64,000 bases of DNA, from assembly GCF_039542055.1 (NCBI RefSeq), contig NZ_BAABHK010000001.1, positions 1,207,996 through 1,271,995 of the forward strand, in the 5' to 3' direction. Source of the DNA: Actinoallomurus vinaceus (GTDB lineage Bacteria; Actinomycetota; Actinomycetes; Streptosporangiales; Streptosporangiaceae). A program made the translations under genes and the position numbers. The notes beneath the pieces were generated by a model. It made no database searches. It had not been told where the DNA came from and saw only the letters and a list, made by a program, of their open reading frames with translations. Positions within the stretch are counted from its first letter, which is position 1, and each line of letters starts with the position of its first letter. Positions 48,465 through 57,575 of this stretch are shown here, piece after piece.

Positions 48465-49397
48465 ATGAACACCATGCGGGCGATCGTGCAGGACGGGCCC
48501 GGCGGCCCGGAGGTGCTGAGAATCGCCGAGGTCGAGCGGCCGGAGCCGGACCGGGTCGAGGTCCTGGTCCGAGTGCACGCGGCCGGCGTGAACCCGGCCG
48601 ACTGGAAGACCCGCGCGGGGGGCGGTTCGGTGCCGGGCCTCGGGTGGGACGTGTCGGGCGTCGTCGAGGCGGTCGGCCCCGGCGTGACGCTGTACGAGCC
48701 GGGGGACGAGGTGTTCGGGATGCCGCGCTTCCCGCATCCGGCGGGCGCGTACGCCGAGTACGTCACCGCGCCGCCGCGCCACTTCGCCCGCAAGCCGGCG
48801 GGGATCGATCACGTCCAGGCCGCCGCGCTGCCGCTGGCCGCGCTGACCGCCTGGCAGGGACTGATCGACACGGCGGGCGTCCAGGCGGGGCAGCGGGTCC
48901 TGATCCACGCCGCCGCCGGAGGGGTCGGTCACCTCGCGGTGCAGATCGCCAAGCTGAAGGGCGCGTACGTGATCGGGACCGCCCGGGAGGCCAAGCACGA
49001 GTTCGTGCGCGGTCTGGGCGCCGACGAGGTCGTCGACTACACGAAGGTGGACTTCGCCGAGGCGGTGCGGGAGGTCGACGTCGTACTCGACACGATCGGC
49101 GGCGACTACGGTCTCCGGTCCCTGGAGACCCTTCGCGACGGCGGCACCCTGGTGTCGTACGTGCCGCCGGTCGAGGACGACCTGCTGGCCGCGGCCGAGA
49201 AGCGCGGCATCAAGGCCGGCTGGACCCTCGTCGAGCCGGACTACGCGGCGATGAAGGAGATCGCCGCCCTGGTCGAGGCGGGGAGGCTGCGCGTCGCGAT
49301 CGACTCGGTGTTCCCGCTGGAGGACGCCGCCAAGGCCCACGAACACGGCGAGACCGGCCGCACCACCGGCAAGATCGTGCTGACGGTGGCTCCCTGA
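48465..49397 (+). CDS. NADP-dependent quinone oxidoreductase-like protein
   Basis: 310 residues. MDR fold: VLVRVHAAGVNPADWKTRAG, LGWDVSGVVEAVGPGV, the nucleotide-binding GQRVLIHAAAGGVGHLAVQI, and KGAYVIGTAREAKHEF. No zinc ligands in the catalytic position, so it belongs with the zeta-crystallin/quinone reductase branch. The substrate is unknown. The stop is 16 bp from the end of the convergent TetR gene. Confidence 0.93.
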   Translation: MNTMRAIVQDGPGGPEVLRIAEVERPEPDRVEVLVRVHAAGVNPADWKTRAGGGSVPGLGWDVSGVVEAVGPGVTLYEPGDEVFGMPRFPHPAGAYAEYVTAPPRHFARKPAGIDHVQAAALPLAALTAWQGLIDTAGVQAGQRVLIHAAAGGVGHLAVQIAKLKGAYVIGTAREAKHEFVRGLGADEVVDYTKVDFAEAVREVDVVLDTIGGDYGLRSLETLRDGGTLVSYVPPVEDDLLAAAEKRGIKAGWTLVEPDYAAMKEIAALVEAGRLRVAIDSVFPLEDAAKAHEHGETGRTTGKIVLTVAP

Positions 49398-49413
49398 CGA
49401 TCCGGGTCGGGGC

Positions 49414-50010
49414 TCATCGGCCGAGCAGGCGGTCGATGGCGCGGCGGGCCCGTTCGGGGGCGGCCGGGTCCCGGTGCAGCTGGATGGCCTGGCCCGCGGC
49501 GAGCCCCACGCCGCCCAGCTCGAAGACCAGTTGATCGACGTCGGTGTCCGGGGGCAGGTCACCGGCGTCGACGGCCGTCCGCAGCTCGGCCGCCGCGTAG
49601 TCGGACCAACGGGACAGGGCGGCGAGCACGGCGTCCCGGACGGGGCCGGGACGTCCGTCGAACTCGGTGGCGACCGAGGTGAGGAAGCAGCCGCCGTGCC
49701 CCTCGTCCGCCATGTACGCGATCCACTCATCGAAGGCGCGGGTCAGCCGGTCGACGCCGGGATCGGCCCCCGCGGCGCGTGCCGGGACCCGGTCGGCGAA
49801 CTTCTCGACCGCGGCGTCGAGCGTCGCGAGCTGGAGCGCCTCCTTGGTGCCGAAATGGCCGATCACTCCGGCCTTGCTCATCCCGAGTTCGGTGGCGAGC
49901 CGGCCGATGGTGACGCCTTCGAGCCCCTCGGCCGAGGCCAGCGTCAGGGCGCACTCGATGATCCGGGTCCGGGTGGCGGCCGTTTCGACGGCGGACTTGC
50001 GCGGGCTCAC
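49414..50010 (-). CDS. TetR-family regulator
   Basis: 198 residues from GTG 50010. N-terminal HTH: GVTIGRLATELGMSKAGVIG then HFGTKEAL. The ligand domain includes GGCFLTSVATEFDGRPGPV, seen in TetR proteins of the TetR_C_16/YxaF kind. It is divergent from the MBL-fold hydrolase with a large inverted repeat between, so it likely represses that gene. Confidence 0.93.
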   Translation of the reverse strand: MSPRKSAVETAATRTRIIECALTLASAEGLEGVTIGRLATELGMSKAGVIGHFGTKEALQLATLDAAVEKFADRVPARAAGADPGVDRLTRAFDEWIAYMADEGHGGCFLTSVATEFDGRPGPVRDAVLAALSRWSDYAAAELRTAVDAGDLPPDTDVDQLVFELGGVGLAAGQAIQLHRDPAAPERARRAIDRLLGR

Positions 50011-50024
50011 GACGCCAGTTTAAC

Positions 50025-50063
50025 CTACCGACCGTTCGCTAAAAGCATACGATCGTTCGGTAG
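50025..50063. promoter_or_regulatory. TetR operator candidate between 49.4 and 50.1 kb genes
   Basis: Arms CTACCGACCGTTCG (50025) and CGATCGTTCGGTAG (ending 50063) are near-perfect inverted repeats (two mismatches) around an 11-nt spacer. Each arm resembles the accgaccgttcggt operators common for TetR proteins. It overlaps the probable promoters of both divergent genes. Confidence 0.72.
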
Positions 50064-50076
50064 CTAAAGGGGCGAC

Positions 50077-50910
50077 ATGAAAATTCATCACCTCAACTGC
50101 GGATCGATGCGTGAGATCGATCCCGCCGACGCGGCAGATCACCGGTTGGAGCCCGCGCGGGCGCTGAACCACTGCCTGCTCGTCGAGACCGACGACGCGG
50201 GTCTCGTCCTGGTCGAGAGCGGATTCGGCACGCCCGACGTCGACCGTCCGGAGGAGACCCTCGGCCGGACCTTCCTGGACCGGACCCAGGCGCTGCTCGA
50301 CCCGGAGGAGACCGCCGTACGGCAGATCCGGCGCCTCGGCCACTCGCCCGACGACGTCCGCCACATCGTGCTGACCCACCTCGACCTCGACCACAGCGGC
50401 GGGCTGCCGGACTTCCCGCACGCCACCGTTCACCTGCACGACGCGGAGTACCGGGCCGCCATGGCCGCCACCAGCGCGCATCCCGAGCACACCCTGCGCT
50501 ACCGGCCCGCGCACTGGGCGCACCGCCCGCACTGGAGGACCTATGAGTCGCGGAAGGGCGAGTCGTGGTTCGGGTTCGACGCCCTCGAACTCGACGGCCT
50601 GCCCCCGGAGATCCTGCTGATCCCGCTCGCCGGGCACACCGAGGGCCACTGCGCCGTGGCCGTACGGGACGGGGACCGATGGCTCCTGCACGCCGGCGAC
50701 GCCTTCTACCACCACGGGCAGGTCGAGCCGGACGACCGCTGGTCCATGCCCCTGTGGGAGGCGCTGGAGGAGATCACGGAGATCGACCGGCCGCTGCGCG
50801 CCGCCAACCAGGCCCGCCTCCGTGAGCTCCTGCGCGACCACGGCGACGAGGTCGAGGTCTTCTCGGCCCACGACCCCTGGGCCTTCGCGCGCCTCGCCGC
50901 TCGGCAGTGA
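50077..50910 (+). CDS. MBL-fold metallo-hydrolase
   Basis: 277 residues, ATG with AAAGGGG upstream. Zinc motif HxHxDH variant THLDLDHSGGLPDFP, later PLAGHTEGHCAVAV, LLHAGDAFYHHG, and FSAHDPWAFARL near the end supply further ligands. Metallo-beta-lactamase-fold enzymes with this motif include lactonases and thioesterases. Quorum-quenching activity is possible but not shown. Followed directly by a strong hairpin. Confidence 0.9.
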   Translation: MKIHHLNCGSMREIDPADAADHRLEPARALNHCLLVETDDAGLVLVESGFGTPDVDRPEETLGRTFLDRTQALLDPEETAVRQIRRLGHSPDDVRHIVLTHLDLDHSGGLPDFPHATVHLHDAEYRAAMAATSAHPEHTLRYRPAHWAHRPHWRTYESRKGESWFGFDALELDGLPPEILLIPLAGHTEGHCAVAVRDGDRWLLHAGDAFYHHGQVEPDDRWSMPLWEALEEITEIDRPLRAANQARLRELLRDHGDEVEVFSAHDPWAFARLAARQ

Positions 50911-50913
50911 CCG

Positions 50914-50946
50914 ACCGGTGCCGGATCACGGTGATCCGGCACCGGT
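50914..50946. terminator. Perfect 16-bp-arm terminator hairpin
   Basis: Arms ACCGGTGCCGGATCAC and GTGATCCGGCACCGGT separated by one G, starting 4 bp after the MBL gene stop. Confidence 0.88.
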
Positions 50947-50960
50947 TCCGGCGCGCCGGC

Positions 50961-51040
50961 GATTCCCGGGAGCGGCGATTCCCGGGAGCGGCGATTCCCG
51001 GGAGCGGCGATCCCCGGGAACGGGGATCCCCGGCAGCGGT
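50961..51040. repeat. Five tandem 16-bp repeats
   Basis: Unit gattcccgggagcggc, three exact copies (50961-51008) and two diverged ones (51009-51040). Each contains the palindrome cccggg, so the array can fold on either strand. It lies between a terminator hairpin and the end of the convergent MFS gene. Confidence 0.93.
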
Positions 51041-51062
51041 GAGCCGCTCATCGGTCGGCTGC

Positions 51063-52292
51063 CTAGGTGGTCGGCAACGGCTCCTCGACGACCGGCGCCG
51101 GCAGCGCGAGCGTGAGGCGGCGTACGTCGGGGACGGCGAGCACGAGCACGCACGCGGTCACGACCAGCACGGCCGTTCCGGCCAGGGCGGCGGACGGGCC
51201 GACCGCGGCGCCGAGCGGCCCGGCCACAGCGAGGCCGACCGGGGTCAGACCGAGCGAGGTGAGCCAGTCGTAGGCCATCACCCGCGACAGGGCGCGCGCC
51301 GGGATGTACTGCTGAACGGCGGTCAGCCAGAGGGAGTTCATGAACGTCAGGCCGCCGAACGCCAGACCGGCGGCGACGGCGACGAGCGGCGCGGGCGCCC
51401 GGGCGGCGAGGAGGGCCAGGGGAAGGCCGAAGACGGCGAGCAGCAGGTTGCACGCGGTGAACGGGCGGCGCGGCCGTACGCGGAGCGCGATCACGGCTCC
51501 GGCCACGGCGCCGAGCGCGCCGCCCTGGGTGATGACGCCCCAGGCGACCTGGCCGCCGAGCGACCGTACGGCGACGAGCGGACCGAGCGTCAGGTAGCAG
51601 GCGCTCGCGAGGTTCCAGACGGCGTGGACGATGAGGTTGGTCCAGTACCAGCGGTGGCGTCGCATCTCGGTCCAGCCGCCGGCCAGTTCCGTCCAGAAGC
51701 CCTCCCGGGGCGTGCCCTCATGGCGCACGCGGAGCAGCGCGAGCGTTCCGACGCTGACCGCGAACGTCGCCGCGTCGAGCAGGAAGGCCCAGCCCGCACC
51801 GGCGGTGATCACCAGGGTGGTGGCGATCATCGGCCCGAGCACCTGGCCCGCCTGGCGGGAGAACTGGGTGAGGGCGTTGGCCTGCTGGAGGCGGCTCTCG
51901 TCCACGGTCGCGGGGATCAGCCCGTCGGCGGCGGGCATGAAGAACGCCGACGCCGCGCCGGACAGCGCCGACAGCGCGATCAGGTGGCCGAGGCGGATGA
52001 CGCCGCCGAGCAGCTCGAGGCCGATCGTGAGCTGGACCAGCAGGTTGACGACGTCCGCGGCGAGCATCACGACGTGGCGGGGGAGGCGGTCGGCCCAGAC
52101 CCCGCCGACCAGCACGAGGAGCAGCCGGGGGACGGCGGCCGCCGCGAGCACCGCCCCGAGGTCGGTGGCCGATCCGGTGGCCTGGATGACGGCGAGGGCG
52201 AGCGCCACCGGCGTGACGGCGTCGCCGAGACCGGACAGGGTCTGCCCGGTCCACAGCAGCCGGAACCGGCGGTCGGCGAGAGGAGTGAACAC
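51063..52292 (-). CDS. MFS transporter (EntS/MFS_3-like)
   Basis: 409 residues from GTG 52292. It has about 12 hydrophobic segments. RRFRLLWTGQTLSGLGDAV and GGVWADRLPRHVVMLAADVV (the loop 2-3 motif) are typical of MFS_3 exporters. The divergent MarR gene with direct repeats between them suggests a drug-responsive efflux pump. The substrate is unknown. Confidence 0.93.
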   Translation of the reverse strand: MFTPLADRRFRLLWTGQTLSGLGDAVTPVALALAVIQATGSATDLGAVLAAAAVPRLLLVLVGGVWADRLPRHVVMLAADVVNLLVQLTIGLELLGGVIRLGHLIALSALSGAASAFFMPAADGLIPATVDESRLQQANALTQFSRQAGQVLGPMIATTLVITAGAGWAFLLDAATFAVSVGTLALLRVRHEGTPREGFWTELAGGWTEMRRHRWYWTNLIVHAVWNLASACYLTLGPLVAVRSLGGQVAWGVITQGGALGAVAGAVIALRVRPRRPFTACNLLLAVFGLPLALLAARAPAPLVAVAAGLAFGGLTFMNSLWLTAVQQYIPARALSRVMAYDWLTSLGLTPVGLAVAGPLGAAVGPSAALAGTAVLVVTACVLVLAVPDVRRLTLALPAPVVEEPLPTT

Positions 52293-52314
52293 GCCGAGGA
52301 GATTACTGCGAAAT

Positions 52315-52341
52315 CGTACTATCCGAAAGCGTATTATCCGA
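52315..52341. promoter_or_regulatory. Direct-repeat operator candidate for MarR regulator
   Basis: Direct repeats CGTACTATCCGA (52315-52326) and CGTATTATCCGA (52330-52341), 15 bp apart, in the 68-bp gap between the MFS and MarR genes. Each contains part of a tatccga...tcggata-like half-site. Confidence 0.55.
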
Positions 52342-52360
52342 TCGGCGGGATACTGGGGGC

Positions 52361-52867
52361 ATGGAGAGGGACTCGGTCGACCGGCACGTCGAGCGATGGC
52401 TCCCCGAGTTGCCGGACCTCGATCCGCGCGCCGAGGGCATCGTGACCCGGATGCAGTTCATCGTCCGCCACCTGCGCCGGAACAAGGAGCGGGTGCTCAA
52501 GGAGCGCGGCCTGCAGATGGGCGAGTGGGAGATCCTGCACGCCCTGCACACCCAGCGCGGGCTCGGCGAGCCGTACCGCGCCGCCCCGACGGCGCTGGCC
52601 GACGCCGTCGGCGTGCCTCCCACCACCATGACGAGCCGGCTGGACCGCCTTGAGGGACGCGGCTTCGTCGTCCGCACCCACGACCCGGCCGACCGGCGGC
52701 GGCTCCTCGTCGAGCTGACGGACGCGGGCCACGCCGCGTGGCAGAGCGCGATGGCCGGCCTCGACCGCGGCGAGAAGGAACTGCTCGCCACCCTCCACCC
52801 CGACGAGCAGGACCGGCTGGCCGAACTGCTCCGTCCCCTCATGCGCCACGTCGACGCCCGGACGTGA
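52361..52867 (+). CDS. MarR-family transcriptional regulator
   Basis: 168 residues. Winged helix: LADAVGVPPTTMTSRLDRLE then GRGFVVRTHDPADRRRLLVEL, the MarR wing with the DPADRR signature. It is divergent from the MFS transporter and likely represses it and itself, with relief by the pump's substrate. Confidence 0.95.
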   Translation: MERDSVDRHVERWLPELPDLDPRAEGIVTRMQFIVRHLRRNKERVLKERGLQMGEWEILHALHTQRGLGEPYRAAPTALADAVGVPPTTMTSRLDRLEGRGFVVRTHDPADRRRLLVELTDAGHAAWQSAMAGLDRGEKELLATLHPDEQDRLAELLRPLMRHVDART

Positions 52868-53049
52868 TCCGGCGGGCCGAGCCGAGGTGCCTGCGGTACG
52901 GACGTGGACGCCTGAGGGCGAGGCGAGGGTATTTACTTTGCATTAGCGCGGTTATCGGTATGTCTGACGCAGGCCTACGACTGGAAGATCGCAGGTCAAG
53001 GCCCCGCTACTACCGAGGAAACGTTCTTGAATAGCTCTACGATCGGTTC

Positions 53050-53721
<672 letters not shown>

Positions 53722-53781
53722 TCTTGTGAACCCGGCGTGACCACCCCCTGGTCACGTCTCGGGCGAAAGAGAGGCACCCCC

Positions 53782-55062
53782 ATGAGGCGACGGCTCCTGC
53801 TGTCCACGCTGGCCGTCGCGGTCGTCGCCGTGCTCCTGCTCGGCATCCCTCTGGGCTATGCGACCCATCGGCTCCTCTACGACGAGGCCGAACAGCAGGT
53901 CGAGCGGGAGGCGGCGACCGTGGTGGCCGGCGTCAACCTCAAACAGGAAGGCAAGCAGTCCATCGTCGGCGATCAGATCGCCAGGGAGTTCCCCAGCCGG
54001 TACATCGTCGTCACCCTGGCCAACGACGAGGTGATCACGGCCGGGGTCGCACCGCCCAAGGGCGCGCACGTCATCCGGAAGACCGCCAACGACCGCGGCG
54101 TCAGGGTGCAGGTGTCCCGGGACGCCGCCGACATCGAGGCCGAGGCCCTGCGCACGTTCATGCTGATCGGCAGCCTCGTCGTGCTCGGCGTCGGCGTCGC
54201 GGTCGGGCTGGCGATGGTCCAGGCGCGGAAGCTCACTCTGCCGCTGATCGACCTGGCCGAGACCGCCGAGCGCCTCGGTTCCGGCAACGCGCGGCCACGT
54301 CGCCGCCGGTACGGCGTGCCGGAGGTCGACCGGGTCGCGGAGGTGCTGGACCGCAGCGCCGTGCGGATCGCCGACCTGCTGGCCGCGAGCCGTGAGTTCG
54401 CCTCCGACGCCAGCCACCAGCTGCGTACGCCGCTGACGGCGCTGTCCATGCGGCTGGAGGAGATGGTCGAGGCCGCGGAGTATCCGGACATCGTGCGGGA
54501 GGAGGGCGCGGCCGCCGGCGCGCAGATCGAGCGCCTCGCCGCGGTGGTCGAGCAGCTTCTCGCCCGGGCGAAGCACGACCCCACCGGTGACGCGGTCCCG
54601 GTCGACGTCGACGACATCGTCGACCAGCAGGTGGAGGAGTGGGAGCCGGTCTTCCGGCGTGAGGGACGGCGCGTGGAGGTGTCCGGCGTCCGGGATCTCA
54701 GCGCCGTGGCGAGTCCCGGCGGTCTCTCGCAGATCGTCGCGACGCTGCTGGACAACTCGCTCATGCACGGCGGCGGGACGGTCACGATCCACACCAAGGA
54801 GACCGCATCGTCGATCGTCGTGGAGGTCGGAGACGAGGGTGAGGGGGTTCCGCCGGAGCTGGAGCGCCGGGTGTTCGACCGCAACGTCAGCGGACGGTGG
54901 CAGGGCACCGGGCTCGGGCTCTACCTCGCGCGCTCGCTGGCCACGGCGGACGGCGGGCGGCTGGAGCTCATACGCGCGCGCCCGGCGACGTTCGCGATCT
55001 TCTTGCGGAAGGCCGACGAGGTCCTGCTGGCCCGGGAGCGCGTGGTCAGCGGGCCCGCCTAG
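53782..55062 (+). CDS. Sensor histidine kinase
   Basis: 426 residues from ATG 53782, with AGAGAGG upstream; GTG 53737 would add 15 residues without a ribosome site. Membrane helix (LLLSTLAVAVVAVLLLGIPL), an extracytoplasmic sensor of about 100 residues, a second helix (LIGSLVVLGVGVAVGLAMV), HAMP, H-box ASHQLRTPLTAL with the phosphorylated His, N-box TLLDNSLMHGG, and G-boxes VGDEGEGVP and GTGLGLYLA. It phosphorylates the response regulator directly upstream. Its stop overlaps the convergent gtrA stop. Confidence 0.96.
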   Translation: MRRRLLLSTLAVAVVAVLLLGIPLGYATHRLLYDEAEQQVEREAATVVAGVNLKQEGKQSIVGDQIAREFPSRYIVVTLANDEVITAGVAPPKGAHVIRKTANDRGVRVQVSRDAADIEAEALRTFMLIGSLVVLGVGVAVGLAMVQARKLTLPLIDLAETAERLGSGNARPRRRRYGVPEVDRVAEVLDRSAVRIADLLAASREFASDASHQLRTPLTALSMRLEEMVEAAEYPDIVREEGAAAGAQIERLAAVVEQLLARAKHDPTGDAVPVDVDDIVDQQVEEWEPVFRREGRRVEVSGVRDLSAVASPGGLSQIVATLLDNSLMHGGGTVTIHTKETASSIVVEVGDEGEGVPPELERRVFDRNVSGRWQGTGLGLYLARSLATADGGRLELIRARPATFAIFLRKADEVLLARERVVSGPA

Positions 55063-55577
55063 CTGTTGACGGGCGCCTCGGATCGGTCGGCCGGCGAGGG
55101 CACCTGGGCCTCGGGCAGGCCGGTGTGCGGGTCGACCGGAGGCGCCGTCGGCGGCAGGAAGACCCACTTCTTGTACGCCCAGTAGCGGAACAGGGTCGCC
55201 ACGCCGGTGCCGATGATCTGCGACACGTTGAACGCCACGCCGTTGCGGATGTCGAGGATGTAATGGGTGAAGCCGATGAACACCCAGGTGATCACCAGGC
55301 CGACGCCGTTGAAGACGAAGAACAGGACGTACTCGCGGCCCAGGCCGGTGTTGTCGCGGTGACGGAACGTCCAGAACCGGTTGGCGAAGTAGGAGAAGGT
55401 GGTCGCCGCGACGGTGCCGACGCCGAACGACGTCAGCGGGCCCACGTGCAGGCCGAGATGCAGGGTGTCCGAGATGCCGATGGTGATGATGAAGTTGAGC
55501 ACGCCGATCGTCCCGAACGCCGCGAGTTCGTGGATCAGATGAGCGAATCTCTCGTAGAGGCCAATGACGAAACGCAC
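55059..55577 (-). CDS. GtrA-family membrane protein
   Basis: 172 residues from GTG 55577 (VRFVIGLYERFAHLIHELA). Four membrane segments: FGTIGVLNFIITIGISD, SFGVGTVAATTFSYFANRFW, YVLFFVFNGVGLVITWVFIG, and NVSQIIGTGVATLFRYWAYK, with the FANRFWTF and RYWAYKKWVF motifs. GtrA-type flippases move lipid-linked sugars. It lies beside purK as in M. tuberculosis (Rv3277, from memory). Convergent with the histidine kinase, stops overlapping. Confidence 0.92.
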   Translation of the reverse strand: MRFVIGLYERFAHLIHELAAFGTIGVLNFIITIGISDTLHLGLHVGPLTSFGVGTVAATTFSYFANRFWTFRHRDNTGLGREYVLFFVFNGVGLVITWVFIGFTHYILDIRNGVAFNVSQIIGTGVATLFRYWAYKKWVFLPPTAPPVDPHTGLPEAQVPSPADRSEAPVNS

Positions 55578-55893
55578 GACAGTGGGCCCTTTCCTTCGGG
55601 TTCGGCGGCTGATCGCGCGCCCCGGCACACCCGGATCTTGATACCCCTGGCTTACCAGGTTAGACGCCGTCTCCCGGCGTGTCGTTCAGCCGGGATCCGG
55701 CGAAGTACGGCGACACGCCGTACCGATCCCGGCCAACCCACACCGACCGACCTCCGTGCCGATCCCGACCAACCCACCCCGACCGACCTCCGTGCCGATC
55801 CCGACCAACCCACCCCGACCGACCTCCCGGCCCGCCCGCGTATGCTCGTCGCCCGTGAACCCGGTCTCTGAGCACGGCGGATAGGCTTCGGGC
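55578..55893. other. Intergenic region between gtrA and purK
   Basis: 316 bp without a credible gene. It must hold the divergent promoters of gtrA and purK. Its central part (55723-55830) is filled by three 36-bp tandem repeats. I see no clear purine-regulator box. Confidence 0.7.
55723..55830 (-). repeat. Three 36-bp tandem repeats, inverted copy of the 11.1 kb family
   Basis: Units at 55723-55758, 55759-55794 and 55795-55830; units 1 and 2 differ at two positions. On the minus strand the core is GGGGTGGGTTGGTCGGG, and 30 of 36 positions match the unit at 11202-11237. Confidence 0.93.
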
Positions 55894-57051
55894 GTGACGG
55901 ACAGGCAAGACATCCCGGTCGTCGGCATGGTCGGCGGCGGGCAGCTCGCACGGATGACCCAGCAGGCGGCGATCGCGCTCGGCACGCCGCTGCGGGTGCT
56001 CAGCGACAGCGCCCACGCCTCCGCGGCCAAGGTCATCGCCGACGTGCGCATCGGCGACCACCGCTCCCTCGACGACCTGAGCGCCTTCGCCAAGGGCGCC
56101 GACGTCGTCACGTGGGACCACGAGCACGTGCCCGGCGAGCACATCCGCGCACTGGAGGAGGCCGGCGTCGCCTGCCGCCCCGGCTCCGAGGCCCTGCTGT
56201 ACGCGCAGGACAAGCGCGTGATGCGCGAGCGGCTCACCGAGCTCGGCGTGCCGTGCCCGGAGTTCGTCGTCCTCGACGACGCGCCCCTGGCGACGCTCGA
56301 GGCGTTCGGCCGGGACACCGGCTGGCCGGTCGTGCTCAAGGCGACCCGCGGCGGCTACGACGGCAAGGGCGTCTGGGTCTGCGCGTCGCTCGACGAGGCC
56401 CGTGCCGTCGTCGAGCGCGCCGCCGCCGAGGGCGTCGGCCTGCTGGCCGAGCGGCACGTGCCGTTCCGCCGGGAGCTGGCCGCCCTCGTCGCCCGCTCCC
56501 CGTACGGGCAGGGCGCGGCGTACCCGGTGGTGGAGACGGTGCAGCGCGACGGCATCTGCCACGAGGTGATCGCGCCCGCGCCCGGCCTGGACCCCGAGCT
56601 GGCGGAAGAGGCCCAACGGCTCGCGCTCGGCATCGCCGACGCCCTCGGCGTCACGGGCCTCCTGGCCGTCGAGCTCTTCGAGACCGAACGCGGCGTCCTG
56701 GTCAACGAGCTCGCCATGCGCCCGCACAACTCCGGCCACTGGACCATCGAGGGTTCACACACGTCGCAGTTCGAGCAGCACCTGCGCGCCGTGCTCGACC
56801 TGCCGCTCGGCGACACCACGCCGACCGCGCCGTACACCGTCATGGCCAACGTCCTGGGTGGCGAGGACCCGGACGTGTACAAGCGTTACATCCACGTCAT
56901 GGCCCACGACCCCGCCGTGAAGGTGCACTTCTACGGCAAGGAGGTCCGGCCCGGCCGCAAGATCGGCCACGTCACCGCGCTCGGCGACGATCTGGAGGAG
57001 ACCCGCGAGCGGGCCCGCCACGCCGCTGACTACCTGAGAGGGACGATATGA
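55894..57051 (+). CDS. purK: 5-(carboxyamino)imidazole ribonucleotide synthase
   Basis: 385 residues from GTG 55894. N-terminal VGMVGGGQLARMTQQAAIAL, ATP-grasp core with VVLKATRGGYDGKGVW, ELAALVARSPYG, VVETVQRDGICHEV, LLAVELFETERGVLVNELA and RPHNSGHWTIE. It makes N5-CAIR from AIR, ATP and bicarbonate in purine synthesis. GATATGA-type overlap of 4 bp with purE. Confidence 0.97.
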   Translation: MTDRQDIPVVGMVGGGQLARMTQQAAIALGTPLRVLSDSAHASAAKVIADVRIGDHRSLDDLSAFAKGADVVTWDHEHVPGEHIRALEEAGVACRPGSEALLYAQDKRVMRERLTELGVPCPEFVVLDDAPLATLEAFGRDTGWPVVLKATRGGYDGKGVWVCASLDEARAVVERAAAEGVGLLAERHVPFRRELAALVARSPYGQGAAYPVVETVQRDGICHEVIAPAPGLDPELAEEAQRLALGIADALGVTGLLAVELFETERGVLVNELAMRPHNSGHWTIEGSHTSQFEQHLRAVLDLPLGDTTPTAPYTVMANVLGGEDPDVYKRYIHVMAHDPAVKVHFYGKEVRPGRKIGHVTALGDDLEETRERARHAADYLRGTI

Positions 57052-57530
57052 CCGTCGGCGTCGTCATGGGCAGCGACTCGGACTGGCCGGTGATGAAGGC
57101 CGCCGCCGAGGCGCTGGAAGAGTTCGACGTCGCGTACGAGGCGGACGTGGTCTCCGCCCACCGCATGCCGAACGACATGATCGCGTACGGCTCGGACGCG
57201 GCGTCGCGGGGTCTCCGCGTGATCATCGCGGGCGCGGGCGGGGCCGCCCACCTGCCGGGAATGCTCGCCGCGGTCACGCCACTGCCGGTGATCGGCGTGC
57301 CGGTGCCGCTGAAGTACCTCGACGGCATGGACTCGCTGCTGTCGATCGCGCAGATGCCCGCCGGGGTCCCCGTCGCGACCGTGGCGATCGGCAACGCCCG
57401 CAACGCCGGCCTGCTGGCCGTCCGGATCCTCGCGGCGAGCGACCCGGAGCTGCGCGAGCGCATGGAGGAGTTCCAGCGCGACCTGTACGCCCAGGCCAAG
57501 AAGAAGGGCGAGCGCCTGCGCCGCGGCTAG
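57048..57530 (+). CDS. purE: N5-carboxyaminoimidazole ribonucleotide mutase
   Basis: 160 residues. VGVVMGSDSDWPVMKAAAEA, the catalytic-loop VVSAHRMPNDM with the key His, GAGGAAHLPGMLAAVT, and DSLLSIAQMPAGVPVATVAIG identify class I PurE. It rearranges N5-CAIR to CAIR, the step after PurK. Start overlaps the purK stop. Confidence 0.97.
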   Translation: MTVGVVMGSDSDWPVMKAAAEALEEFDVAYEADVVSAHRMPNDMIAYGSDAASRGLRVIIAGAGGAAHLPGMLAAVTPLPVIGVPVPLKYLDGMDSLLSIAQMPAGVPVATVAIGNARNAGLLAVRILAASDPELRERMEEFQRDLYAQAKKKGERLRRG

Positions 57531-57543
57531 CCGGCGTCGTTGT

Positions 57544-57575
57544 CGGTCATGGGCGGTTGAATGCGCCCATGACCG
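57544..57575. terminator. 12-bp perfect hairpin after purE covering next start codon
   Basis: Arms CGGTCATGGGCG (57544-57555) and CGCCCATGACCG (57564-57575), 8-nt loop, beginning 14 bp after the purE stop. The right arm contains the ATG at 57569 of the following gene. Confidence 0.8.

Noticed and set aside
50961..51040. 16-bp repeats as a plasmid-type iteron or phage attachment site
   Set aside because: No replication, partition, integrase or tRNA gene nearby. The units are GC palindromes in a convergent gap.
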